Shown: piece after piece, positions 1 through 8,002 of the stretch
How the letters are laid out: each line of letters begins with the position of its first letter
Position numbering within the stretch: the first letter of the stretch is position 1
Notes under the pieces: model-generated
What the model saw: the letters and a program-made list of their open reading frames with translations, nothing else
Told to the model about the DNA's origin: nothing
Database searches by the model: none
NCBI GenBank assembly: GCA_964474295.1
Contig: CAYYRN010000004.1
Location: forward strand, 8,650-72,649
Source of the DNA: SIG575 sp964474295
GTDB taxonomy: Bacteria; Bacillota; Clostridia; Oscillospirales; Acutalibacteraceae
Reading direction: 5' to 3'
Length of the DNA stretch: 64,000 bases
Translations under genes and position numbers: made by a program

Positions 1-144
1 CTTGACGAAAGCATAAAGAAAAAAGCCGAACTGAAGCTCTCAATGTCCGAGATGACATTTCCTCATCAGCTTGCAAGGGTAATGCTTTTGGAGCAGGTTT
101 ACAGAGGTTTTATGATTTCAAATTCAAGCAAGTATCATAAATGA
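1..144 (+). CDS. 3' end of an unidentified gene (cut by window edge)
   Basis: A reading frame is open from base 1 and ends at TGA 142-144, leaving the last 47 residues of a protein whose start lies outside the window. The tail is charged and looks helical (KKKAELKLS, then HQLARVMLLEQVYRG). I see no catalytic or binding motif in it and cannot name the product. Only 19 bases separate its stop from the -35 box of the next gene, and no strong terminator lies between them. Confidence 0.55.
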   Translation, partial: LDESIKKKAELKLSMSEMTFPHQLARVMLLEQVYRGFMISNSSKYHK

Positions 145-163
145 AAAGAGCGTTTTCGCTTGC

Positions 164-192
164 TTGACTTTAAAACAAATAAATTGTATAAT
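164..192 (+). promoter_or_regulatory. sigma-A promoter of the cohesin-like gene
   Basis: TTGACT at 164-169 and TATAAT at 187-192 are separated by exactly 17 bases. This places transcription start near base 199, about 55 bases before the ATG at 255. Confidence 0.8.
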
Positions 193-254
193 AAACGTAT
201 ATATGTATCGGAAGGTAGGTGAGGCACATCCTCATGGGGAGGTATGCCGAATTT

Positions 255-1340
255 ATGAAAAAGCTTAAATTATTTGTATCGGTTTTGCTTGTAATTTCAA
301 TGTTCTTTTCCTGCACACTGTTTGCAAATGCCGCTTCGGCATCGATTTCGGCGTCAACAGGCAAAACGAATGTCAGCTACGGCGATACCGTCACGGTTTC
401 CGTCAACCTTACCGCTAACCCCGGTATGGCAGGTGTCAATTTTTCTTTGACTTATAATTCATCACAGCTTCAATATCAAAGCAGCTCGGTCGGTTCTGCC
501 GGTTCAAAATTTTCTTTGGCAAGTGTAAACCCGAACGGTGCTTCGATTAAAGGTGCGTTTATCAATGCCGACGGTTCAATCGTTTCTTCAATGGGTACAC
601 TCGCAACAGTTACATTTAAGGTTATTACAAGCTCAACCGCTTCATCTTATCTTACTGTCGGTGCCAGCGGTACGGACGGCGATGCCAATACCGTTTACGT
701 TTCCGTCAGCGGTGTTACGCTTAATCTTAATTCCTCAACCACAACTACGGCAAAGCCCACAACAACCAAGCCTACAACAACAAAACCCGTCACAACAACA
801 AAACCCACTACAACAACAAAGCCCACCACAACGGAGCTTCCAAACGGCGAAACCACAACAAAAATTATCGCCACTGAAACCATCGGTGTTAAAAAAGGCA
901 ATGCATACCAGCTTGCAAAACCCTCCTCTATGTCGGGCAGTGTAACATATTCTTCAAGCCGTACATCGGTTGCGACCGTTTCTTCGTCGGGTGTCGTAAA
1001 AACACTTTCAAAGGGTATGACGACAATTACAGCAATCAGCGAAAACGGAGTGACCAAAACGTGGCTCCTTATTGTAGGTGACGGCTCTACCGTTGAAACG
1101 GACGAAACTACAACCACTTCCGATGAGGAAGAAACAACAACCGAAATTGCCGTTATAGGCAGCGTTACGGAGGAAGAAACAACCGAGGAAGAAACAACCT
1201 CCGAAAGTACTGCGGCGGCAAAAAAAGATTCGGATAAAACCTTCAGACTTATTTTCGGAACAGGTGTTGCGGTTGCAGTGCTTGTTGTGATAATCGTTAT
1301 CGCATCGATGATAAGAAAAAAGAGAAGCTTTATAGGATAA
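255..1340 (+). CDS. Secreted cohesin-like protein with Thr-rich linker, Ig-like domain and C-terminal membrane anchor
   Basis: The 361-residue protein opens with a signal peptide (MKKLKLFVSVLLVISMF, cut near ANA-ASA at about residue 27). Residues about 30-155 resemble a cohesin domain: alternating strands with GDTVTVSVNL, GMAGVNFSLTYN and GTLATVTFKV. A linker of TTTKP repeats (about 158-200) leads to a bacterial Ig-like (Big_2) domain containing VATVSSSGVV. An acidic Thr/Glu stretch and one C-terminal membrane helix ending in RKKRS follow. There is no LPXTG motif, so anchoring is by the membrane helix. ATG 255 is chosen because GGGGAGGT lies 11 bases upstream; a GTG at 219 would put extra residues before the signal peptide. 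Cohesins bind dockerins in cellulosomes, so a surface adhesion or scaffold role is inferred. The gene has its own promoter and terminator. Confidence 0.72.
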   Translation: MKKLKLFVSVLLVISMFFSCTLFANAASASISASTGKTNVSYGDTVTVSVNLTANPGMAGVNFSLTYNSSQLQYQSSSVGSAGSKFSLASVNPNGASIKGAFINADGSIVSSMGTLATVTFKVITSSTASSYLTVGASGTDGDANTVYVSVSGVTLNLNSSTTTTAKPTTTKPTTTKPVTTTKPTTTTKPTTTELPNGETTTKIIATETIGVKKGNAYQLAKPSSMSGSVTYSSSRTSVATVSSSGVVKTLSKGMTTITAISENGVTKTWLLIVGDGSTVETDETTTTSDEEETTTEIAVIGSVTEEETTEEETTSESTAAAKKDSDKTFRLIFGTGVAVAVLVVIIVIASMIRKKRSFIG

Positions 1341-1349
1341 GTGCCGAAC

Positions 1350-1382
1350 AGAGCGTGCAGTTTGTACGCTCTATTTGCTTTT
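1350..1382 (+). terminator. Rho-independent terminator after the cohesin-like gene
   Basis: A ten-base stem (AGAGCGTGCA at 1350-1359 with TGTACGCTCT at 1363-1372, one G-U pair) closes a three-base loop and is followed by ATTTGCTTTT. Confidence 0.75.
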
Positions 1383-1464
1383 AAAGAATATTACCGAATT
1401 TATGTAAAAAAATAAATAATTTGTGAACAAACAATTATATTTTTTTAATAAAAAGCCCCGTATC

Positions 1465-1494
1465 TTGACAAGGCGTGTCAAAAATTAGTATAAT
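1465..1494 (+). promoter_or_regulatory. sigma-A promoter of the acyltransferase operon
   Basis: TTGACA at 1465-1470 and TATAAT at 1489-1494 are 18 bases apart. It should drive the three-gene lipid module that follows. Confidence 0.8.
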
Positions 1495-1532
1495 ACTTAT
1501 CGTTTCATAGTAATTTTCTCAGGAGTGATTAT

Positions 1533-2843
1533 GTGAGTAAAAAATACGGAAAGCACGTTAGGGACGGAGCACCCGCAACCGAAAAGTTTGATATGGTAAA
1601 GCCGCCTTATAAGCAGGCTATGTATTTTATGCCCCTTGTATGGGCATTTTCCGACTTGCAAAAGCACATTCACAGAGCAAAACTTCACAAGGTAAATATG
1701 GAGGGAATCAAACCGCCGTATATCCTTATTTGCAACCATAATGCTTTTTTCGATTTTTATATTATGAGCAGAATGTTGGCACCGGACAGAGGTTATTTCC
1801 CCGCTGCGGTTGATGATTATATCGGCAGGGAATGGGCGCTCAGACATCTCGGTGCTATCCCCAAAAGAAAGTTTACAACAGACCTCAGTGTTATTCGCAG
1901 TTGCAAAAAAGCGATTGCGGACGGTCAGGTTTACGGTATTTATGCCGAAGCGAGATATTCTCACTGCGGTAAAACCGAGGTTATGCCGGATTCACTCGGT
2001 CAAATGTGCAAATATCAGGGTGTTCCCATTGTAACGCTTAAAATGTCGGGACATCACCTTTACCAGCCTTTTTGGAATTCAAAAAGAAGATATATTAAAC
2101 CCGTTGAAGCTACAATGACTTGTATTTATAAGCCGGAGGAGCTTAAAGAGGCATCGGCTGATGAAATCAATGCAAAAATCAGAGAACATCTTCAAAATGA
2201 CGATTTCAAATGGCAGTATGAAAACAAAATAAGAATACCTTATAAAAACCGTGCAAAAGGTCTTCATAAGGTTCTTTACCAATGCCCGCACTGTATGACA
2301 GAGTATAAGATGAAATCCGAGGGTGCAAAGGTTTACTGCACACATTGCGGAAAATCGTGGACGCTCGGTGAATACGGCGATATGAAAGCAGACGAGGGCG
2401 AAACAGAGTTCAAGTTCCCGACCGATTGGTACGATTGGGAGCGTGAACAGGTCAAAAAGGAAGTTCTTGAGGGCAGATACCGTCTTGAATGTGACTGTGA
2501 CGTTAACGATTTGCCCAATTCAAAGGGCTTTGTGCATATAGGTCACGGCAAGCTTATACACGATAAGAACGGCTTTAAGGTTGAGGTTACGAGGGAATAT
2601 GATAACGAACCTATGAAGATGGAAATTCCCGCCGCAATGCAGTATGCCTGCCATATAGAGTATGATTACCGCTTCGGCAACAGACGTGACTGTATTGACC
2701 TTAACACAATGGAAGACACTTGGTATGTTTTCCCGGAAAACTGCGATTTTTCGGTTACCAAGGTGGCTCTTGCAACAGAAGAAATTTTCAATGAAATCGA
2801 CCGTAAACGAAAAGAAGAAAAGGCTGCACGAAAAAGGGGATAA
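1533..2843 (+). CDS. PlsC-type 1-acylglycerol-3-phosphate acyltransferase with a zinc ribbon
   Basis: This 436-residue protein carries the HX4D acyltransferase motif as NHNAFFD (His69, Asp74). Family members move an acyl group from acyl-ACP or acyl-CoA to lysophosphatidate or another lysolipid at the inner membrane face. The catalytic domain covers about residues 30-235. A zinc ribbon follows (CPHC at 251-254, CTHC at 269-272), then about 150 residues I cannot assign. Most PlsC proteins are near 200-250 residues, so the C-terminal half is an addition. GTG 1533 follows AGGAGTGATT. The next genes encode an acyl-activating ligase and an ACP, which suggests the three supply and use one acyl donor. 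The lysolipid substrate cannot be read from the sequence. Confidence 0.82.
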   Translation: MSKKYGKHVRDGAPATEKFDMVKPPYKQAMYFMPLVWAFSDLQKHIHRAKLHKVNMEGIKPPYILICNHNAFFDFYIMSRMLAPDRGYFPAAVDDYIGREWALRHLGAIPKRKFTTDLSVIRSCKKAIADGQVYGIYAEARYSHCGKTEVMPDSLGQMCKYQGVPIVTLKMSGHHLYQPFWNSKRRYIKPVEATMTCIYKPEELKEASADEINAKIREHLQNDDFKWQYENKIRIPYKNRAKGLHKVLYQCPHCMTEYKMKSEGAKVYCTHCGKSWTLGEYGDMKADEGETEFKFPTDWYDWEREQVKKEVLEGRYRLECDCDVNDLPNSKGFVHIGHGKLIHDKNGFKVEVTREYDNEPMKMEIPAAMQYACHIEYDYRFGNRRDCIDLNTMEDTWYVFPENCDFSVTKVALATEEIFNEIDRKRKEEKAARKRG

Positions 2844-2888
2844 TGCCCGGCGGTGAGGTTTGAACGTGCAAAGAAAAGGTTATTGATA

Positions 2889-4568
2889 ATGAGAAATAAG
2901 AATTATTGTAAGCACGTCGGCATAAAAAAGCATTATCCGCTTTATGAGTCGATTGATGCGAAAATAATAAGTGATATTATAAATTTTTCCGCAGAAAAAC
3001 ACGGAAAAAACGATGCCTTCATTATCCCCGTAAGGGGTGGCGAAGACGTCGTGAAGACGTATATTCAATTTAAGAATGAAGTTGAGTATGTAGGAACTTA
3101 TCTTATTTCAAAAGGACTTAAAAAGGGCGATAAAATAGCAATCCTCGGTGAAAACAGCTATGAGTGGCTGCTTGCTTATTTCGGTATTACAACATCCGGG
3201 ATGGTTGCCGTTCCTCTTGATAAAGATTTGCCTCTTGACGATTTGATTTTTAACGTCAAAAACAGCGAATGTGTCGGTGTTATATATTCAAAGGTTTATG
3301 CTGATATTGCCGAAAAATTTATGGAAAATGATTTGGGATTGAGCTTTTACCTTTGCAAAAGCGAAATGCATGCATTTATAGATGAAGGCAAAAAGCTTGT
3401 TTTGTCGGGTGACAAAAGCTACAAAAACCGTGATGTCAAACCCGATGACCTTGCCGCAATAGTTTACACTTCGGGAACAACGGGCAAAAGCAAGGGCGTT
3501 ATGCTCACGCAGCTCAGCATTGCCTCCGATGCGGCTTCGGCTTGCCGTAATTCTCAGGGTGAGGGATGCGGTGTTCTTGCACTTCCGCTCCACCACACTT
3601 TCGGGTTGGTTGCTAACATACTTGTTCCGATGATTTTCGGTGCAGCGATTTATATGACCACAAGCTTGAGAAATATTCAGGCGGATATGGTCAAAGTCGG
3701 TGCCACCGCAGCTTTTTGCGTGCCGATGATGGCAGAGCTTATATATAAGAAAATTTGGGCAACCGCAAAGGCAAACGGTCAGGAAGAAAAACTGAAAACG
3801 GGAATTAAAGTTAGCAATATTCTTATGAAATTCGGAATAGATGTAAGAAGAAAGCTCTTTAAAGAGGTTCTCGATAACCTCGGCGGCAGGCTTGAGCTTA
3901 TGGTTTGCGGCGGTGCCCCGTTGAGCGAAAAGATAGCTTTTGAGTTAAGCTCAATGGGAATTAACATACTCAACGGTTACGGAATAACGGAGTGCGCTCC
4001 GATTGTTGCCGTTAACAGAAATATGGCTAACCGATACGGCAGTGTAGGACGTGTCCTTGACTGTAACGAAGTGAAAATCAAAAATCCCGATGAAAACGGT
4101 ATAGGCGAAATTTACATCAAGGGTACAAACGTTATGGTAGGGTACTATAATGATGAAGAAGCAACAAAAGAAGCGTTCGACGGCGGCTGGTTCAAAACAG
4201 GAGATTTAGGTTATGTTGATGATGACGGCTTCCTTTTTGTAACGGGCAGACTTAAAAACCTTATAATTCTTTCAAACGGTAAAAATGTTTCGGCAGAGGA
4301 GCTTGAAGAAAAGCTTCTTGACGAGGTTTCGTATATCAGTGAGGTTATTGTTTATGACGAAAACGATAAAATCACAGCGGAGGTTTACCTTGACGAAGAA
4401 GCCGACAGCAATGCAAAAGCAAAAATCAAAAACGATATTAAAGAAATAAACACAAAGCTTCCGTCTTACAAAAAAATCGCAAAGACAAAAATTCGTGACG
4501 AAGCTTTCCCGAAAACCACGACACTTAAAATAAAAAGAAATTATAAAAAGAATAACGGAGGAAAGTAA
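2889..4568 (+). CDS. AMP-forming acyl ligase (acyl-ACP/acyl-CoA synthetase family)
   Basis: The 559-residue protein is an ANL-superfamily adenylating enzyme. It has the phosphate loop YTSGTTGKSKG (about residue 192), the adenine-site motif NGYGITECAP, and the hinge region GWFKTGDLGYVDDDG followed by TGRLKN. Such enzymes activate a fatty acid as acyl-AMP and pass it to a phosphopantetheine thiol. ATG 2889 is preferred because AAAAGG lies about nine bases upstream; a GTG at 2853 in the same frame would add twelve basic residues. The ACP gene begins two bases after the stop, so the acceptor is probably that ACP and not CoA. The final basic residues (IKRNYKKN) fit the catalytic Lys tail, but the exact residue is not certain. 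Confidence 0.85.
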   Translation: MRNKNYCKHVGIKKHYPLYESIDAKIISDIINFSAEKHGKNDAFIIPVRGGEDVVKTYIQFKNEVEYVGTYLISKGLKKGDKIAILGENSYEWLLAYFGITTSGMVAVPLDKDLPLDDLIFNVKNSECVGVIYSKVYADIAEKFMENDLGLSFYLCKSEMHAFIDEGKKLVLSGDKSYKNRDVKPDDLAAIVYTSGTTGKSKGVMLTQLSIASDAASACRNSQGEGCGVLALPLHHTFGLVANILVPMIFGAAIYMTTSLRNIQADMVKVGATAAFCVPMMAELIYKKIWATAKANGQEEKLKTGIKVSNILMKFGIDVRRKLFKEVLDNLGGRLELMVCGGAPLSEKIAFELSSMGINILNGYGITECAPIVAVNRNMANRYGSVGRVLDCNEVKIKNPDENGIGEIYIKGTNVMVGYYNDEEATKEAFDGGWFKTGDLGYVDDDGFLFVTGRLKNLIILSNGKNVSAEELEEKLLDEVSYISEVIVYDENDKITAEVYLDEEADSNAKAKIKNDIKEINTKLPSYKKIAKTKIRDEAFPKTTTLKIKRNYKKNNGGK

Positions 4569-4569
4569 A

Positions 4570-4809
4570 ATGCAGGAAAAAATGATTGAAGAACTTAAAG
4601 AAATTATCGAGGAATATACGGACGAACCTCTTCCCGAAATTTCAATGGAAACGGCACTTACGGCAGATTTCGGCTTAAACTCGTTTGAGCTTTTTGAAAT
4701 TATCTGCAAAATCGAAGAAAAATACAGTGTCACAATTCCCGACAGAGTGCTTATGTCTTTCTCGACAGTCGGTGATGTTGTGTCTTACCTTATGGAAGCC
4801 ACAAAATAA
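4570..4809 (+). CDS. Acyl carrier protein
   Basis: A 79-residue acidic four-helix protein with the phosphopantetheine attachment motif DFGLNSFEL (Ser38), in place of the common DSLD/E form. It starts two bases after the acyl ligase stop and is last in the operon. An ACP in an operon with a ligase and an acyltransferase, and without fatty acid synthase genes, points to a dedicated carrier for lipid acylation or remodelling. Bulk fatty acid synthesis should use another ACP elsewhere in the genome. Confidence 0.88.
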   Translation: MQEKMIEELKEIIEEYTDEPLPEISMETALTADFGLNSFELFEIICKIEEKYSVTIPDRVLMSFSTVGDVVSYLMEATK

Positions 4810-4856
4810 TTCACGAAAATTTACATCGGCTAAGAAGTATGCCGACGTCATAATTT

Positions 4857-4897
4857 AAAAAGGAGTTTTTCGGTATGAAATCGAAAAACTCCTTTTT
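4857..4897. terminator. Bidirectional terminator between the ACP gene and comM
   Basis: A perfect 16-base stem (4857-4872 with 4882-4897) with A-rich and T-rich ends closes a nine-base loop. It can stop transcription from both convergent operons. Confidence 0.85.
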
Positions 4898-4907
4898 ATG
4901 TTTAATG

Positions 4908-6434
4908 TTAATTTCCCCAAAATTTTCTGTCCAGACTTCTGTATTGCACGGCTTCCGCAATATGCTCCTCTTCAATAATATCGCTGTTTTCAAGGTCTGC
5001 GATTGTTCTTGCAACCCTCAAAATTCTGTCATATGCCCTTGCGGAAAGAGCAAGGCGGTCAAAGACAATTTTAAGCATATCCTTTGCTTCGTCCGTCAAA
5101 CGGCAAAACTCTCTTGTTTGCGAAGCTGTCATATGTGCGTTGCAGGTTATACCCGTTCCCTGCAAGCGCTTTAGCTGAATGTTTCGTGCCGCATCAACTC
5201 TTTTCTTTATTTCTGCGGATTTTTCGCCCTTTTCCGAATCGGAAAGGTTTTCAAAATCAACGGGAGGAACCTCAATGTGAATATCAACTCTGTCAAGAAG
5301 CGGCCCCGAAACCTTGTTCAAATATTTTTGTGCGCTGCCTTTGGGACAGGTACATTCCCGTGTGGGATGTCCGTAGTATCCGCACGGACACGGGTTCATA
5401 GCGCATACGAGCATAACGGAACAGGGATACGTAACCGTTGCCTGTGCCCTCGAAATCGAAATTTGTCCGTCTTCAATGGGCTGACGCATAATTTCCATAG
5501 CAGTGCGTGAAAATTCGGGAAGCTCATCAAGGAACAAAACTCCGTTGTGAGCCAAAGAAATTTCACCCGGCTTAGGTATTGCACCGCCTCCCGAAAGACC
5601 AACCGGCGAAACCGTATGGTGGGGCGAGCGAAAAGGTCTTGTTGTGATAAGCGGAGTGTTTTTCGGGAGCTTGCCCGAAACGGAATATATTTTAGTGGTT
5701 TCCAGTGATTCTTCAAAGGTCATATCGGGCAAAATCGTGGGGAGCCTTTTGGCAAGCATACTTTTTCCCGAACCGGGAGGGCCTATAAGTAAAATATTGT
5801 GTCCGCCCGCCGCCGCTATTTCCATTGCACGTTTTGCTTCAAACTGTCCCTTGACGTCCGAAAAATCAAGCAGTGAATCATTTTCCGTCAGAGGTGTCGG
5901 CTCATAAAGTGCCGGTTCTATTTGTGTTTCGCCCTCTAAAAACGATATTATTTCACGAACGTTTTTTACGGGAAAAACGTTTATTCCCGACACGACCGAA
6001 CATTCATAAGCGTTTTCCGAAGGCACAAAAACATCCGTAATACCGTTTTTCAGTGCCTCGATAACCATTGGCAAAGCGCCGTTTATTTTGCGTACCTCTC
6101 CACCGAGGGAAAGCTCTCCTATAAAAGCCGATGTTCGACTTATCGGGCTTATCTGACGTGTTGCCGCAAGAACCGCTATCAGCATAGGCAGGTCATAAAC
6201 AGTGCCTTCTTTTTTCGTGTCTGCGGGAGCGAGGTTTACGGTTATTCTGCTTACAGGAAAGTTAAAACCGCTGTTCTTTATTGCCGAACGCACACGCTCT
6301 CTTGCTTCGCTTACCGAAGTGTTCGGAAGTCCCACGATGTCAAAGTGCGGCAGACCGCCTCCGACATCGATTTCGACATTCACCATATAGCTGTGCATAC
6401 CGAAAAGTCCCATACTTTTGATGCTTGTAAACAT
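4908..6434 (-). CDS. comM: ComM/YifB-family Mg-chelatase-like AAA+ ATPase
   Basis: The 508-residue protein has an N-terminal ChlI-like domain, then an AAA+ core with Walker A GPPGSGKSML, Walker B GVLFLDELPEF, and a Cys-rich loop CAMNPCPCGYYG, ending in the Mg_chelatase_C helical domain. ComM in naturally transformable bacteria is a hexameric helicase that aids branch migration during integration of DNA. The ATG follows GGGAGATAATTT. It is the last gene of a minus-strand operon with the Fur-family gene and the repeat-domain membrane protein (16-base gaps). Nothing in the window shows whether the host is competent. Confidence 0.92.
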   Translation of the reverse strand: MFTSIKSMGLFGMHSYMVNVEIDVGGGLPHFDIVGLPNTSVSEARERVRSAIKNSGFNFPVSRITVNLAPADTKKEGTVYDLPMLIAVLAATRQISPISRTSAFIGELSLGGEVRKINGALPMVIEALKNGITDVFVPSENAYECSVVSGINVFPVKNVREIISFLEGETQIEPALYEPTPLTENDSLLDFSDVKGQFEAKRAMEIAAAGGHNILLIGPPGSGKSMLAKRLPTILPDMTFEESLETTKIYSVSGKLPKNTPLITTRPFRSPHHTVSPVGLSGGGAIPKPGEISLAHNGVLFLDELPEFSRTAMEIMRQPIEDGQISISRAQATVTYPCSVMLVCAMNPCPCGYYGHPTRECTCPKGSAQKYLNKVSGPLLDRVDIHIEVPPVDFENLSDSEKGEKSAEIKKRVDAARNIQLKRLQGTGITCNAHMTASQTREFCRLTDEAKDMLKIVFDRLALSARAYDRILRVARTIADLENSDIIEEEHIAEAVQYRSLDRKFWGN

Positions 6435-6450
6435 AAATTATCTCCCGTGA

Positions 6451-7332
6451 TTACTGAGCAATGTAAGTGAAAGTACCCTCACACGAATCGTTTATGACGG
6501 TTTTGTCGCCGTTTGTGAAAAATCCTTTTGAAACAACATATTTATAATCGACACCTGAATGTAAATCTTCTTCTTTAACTTCACTCTTTATCATAACCGA
6601 TCCCGAATCCACATTGCAGATAACATTTTTGTCTGTGTTGACAAACCTTATTGTTGTAGACTTATCCGTTTTGAACGAAAATCCCGCAAATGTTTTAAAG
6701 TTTGCAAATGAAATTTCATCATACTCCGTCACACCGTCGATGCTTGCGGTGAAAATGAAATAATGTTTTCCGTTTTCCTCGACAATTTCCGCTTTTTCGT
6801 CAAACGGCACAACAATCTTTGCATTGAGGTAAGGCTCGTCTGTTGATTCAAGCTTTCCGTTATCATCCGTACCTACGGTAAAGTCGGAGTTTATTTCACC
6901 GTTGACGTAATTCTTTTTCTTTAATTCAACAGAACCTTCTTTAAGTACGGCGTGATATGTTTTGCCGGATTCCAATTTATCTTCAAGCTTTACCGTCAAA
7001 GTCAGAGTTCCGTTACTTATCGAGTCGTTTTTGTTTGATTTGTATTCCGATGATGTGATTTTTCCGCCGATTTCGTTTTCTTTTCCGTTTTCACTGCAAG
7101 TGATTGCAAAACCGCTGTCATCTTTTATGTTAAAAACGGTTTTTGAATTCATATACGGGCAGTTGTATGAAAATTCGATTGTTGTGTCATCGATAATATT
7201 CACAATCGCTGTGTCAGCGAAAACCGATTCCGTCGGTTCATCTTTTAATGCAAAGTAAATGCCGAATGAAACACCGGCAACAACAACCAGCGAAATTACC
7301 GCAGCCAAAATTATTTTAACTTTTTTGCTCAT
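6451..7332 (-). CDS. Membrane-anchored protein with two related beta-rich domains, function unknown
   Basis: I do not recognise a family. The 293-residue protein starts with Lys-rich residues and one hydrophobic helix (IILAAVISLVVVAGVSFGIYF), which looks like an uncleaved signal anchor. The rest is Thr/Ser/Asp-rich and probably lies outside the membrane. Two parts resemble each other: LTVKLEDKLESGKTYHAVLKEG (written here from about residue 120; the match includes the following strand) and IKSEVKEEDLHSGVDYKYVV near the C-terminus, each followed by a Thr-rich strand. That suggests a duplicated Ig-like fold. There is no lipobox. It sits between a Fur-family gene and comM, transcribed with both, which does not reveal its job. 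Confidence 0.7.
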   Translation of the reverse strand: MSKKVKIILAAVISLVVVAGVSFGIYFALKDEPTESVFADTAIVNIIDDTTIEFSYNCPYMNSKTVFNIKDDSGFAITCSENGKENEIGGKITSSEYKSNKNDSISNGTLTLTVKLEDKLESGKTYHAVLKEGSVELKKKNYVNGEINSDFTVGTDDNGKLESTDEPYLNAKIVVPFDEKAEIVEENGKHYFIFTASIDGVTEYDEISFANFKTFAGFSFKTDKSTTIRFVNTDKNVICNVDSGSVMIKSEVKEEDLHSGVDYKYVVSKGFFTNGDKTVINDSCEGTFTYIAQ

Positions 7333-7348
7333 ATTAATGCTCCTTTAA

Positions 7349-7771
7349 TTAAACTTCTTTTTTATAACAGCTTTCGCAAAGACCGTAAAAAACGCACTTT
7401 GCGCCGTTAAGATGAAAATTATGATGTTCAAGAATATGTTCGGATAAGCGGTCTACCGTTTCACACTCCATATGTATAAGCTTTCCGCATTTTTCGCATT
7501 TCAGGTGATAATGGTTGGAACATGCTTTTCCCGAATGAAGATACTGATAGCAGACACTTCGTTCGCCGTCAACCGTGTATTTTTTCACAACACCTTCTCC
7601 GGCGAGCTTTTCAAGATATCTGTAAACCGTGGATTTGCCGACAGATGTAGAATTTTTTGCCAGAAGCTCCGTGACATCTTCGACAGTCAGATGTCGGTTT
7701 CCGAATTTTTCGAGTATATTCAAAATCAGGTCTCTTTGACGTGTTTTGTAACCTGACGATTTGTTTTCCAT
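7349..7771 (-). CDS. Fur-family metal- or peroxide-sensing repressor
   Basis: The protein (140 residues from ATG 7771) has the Fur winged-helix region (LTVEDVTELL, VGKSTVYRYLEKL) and the dimerisation domain with NHYHLKCEKCG, then CESC near the end. These two CXXC pairs fit the structural zinc site. Whether it senses iron, zinc or peroxide (Fur, Zur or PerR) cannot be decided from the residues seen. ATG 7771 is preferred over an in-frame TTG at 7786, because the -10 box at 7795-7800 puts the transcript start almost on that TTG, while GGCGGTGA lies just upstream of 7771. It heads a minus-strand operon with the repeat-domain protein and comM. Confidence 0.88.
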   Translation of the reverse strand: MENKSSGYKTRQRDLILNILEKFGNRHLTVEDVTELLAKNSTSVGKSTVYRYLEKLAGEGVVKKYTVDGERSVCYQYLHSGKACSNHYHLKCEKCGKLIHMECETVDRLSEHILEHHNFHLNGAKCVFYGLCESCYKKEV

Positions 7772-7794
7772 AGATTTCACCGCCAATCATTTTC

Positions 7795-7823
7795 ATTTTA
7801 CTCTGTTTGCACTTAAAAGTCAA
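7795..7823 (-). promoter_or_regulatory. Promoter of the fur-family operon
   Basis: On the minus strand TTGACT (7818-7823) and TAAAAT (7795-7800) are separated by 17 bases. The predicted leader before ATG 7771 is only about 17 bases long. Confidence 0.72.
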
Positions 7824-7944
7824 GAAAAGCAAGTTTTAAAGATATAATTTGTTTCAATAATATTATTTTAAGTCAAATTTAGCATTATTCTACAAAAATA
7901 TACAAATATTGTTAAAATTTTTAAACTTATTTATTAAAAAATTA

Positions 7945-7973
7945 TTGACAAACACTTTGAAATGTATTAATAT
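7945..7973 (+). promoter_or_regulatory. Promoter of the SigH-like gene
   Basis: TTGACA at 7945-7950 and TAATAT at 7968-7973 are 17 bases apart, 30 bases before the ATG at 8003, in a very AT-rich divergent region. Confidence 0.65.
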
Positions 7974-8002
7974 AAACTTTGTAAATGGTAAGAGGTGGAT
8001 AA

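Noticed and set aside
1..144. Assigning the first fragment to a DNA polymerase III subunit
   Set aside because: The 47 visible residues hold no diagnostic motif, so a name would be a guess.
745..835. Short ACAACAAAACCC-type repeats in the first gene as a possible CRISPR or phase-variation tract
   Set aside because: They encode the in-frame TTTKP linker and have no spacer structure. The unit is degenerate and in frame, so slippage would mostly change linker length.
7856..7867. Perfect 12-base palindrome AATAATATTATT as a Fur/PerR operator
   Set aside because: It is pure AT in a very AT-rich region and does not match the 7-1-7 arrangement of Fur-type boxes.
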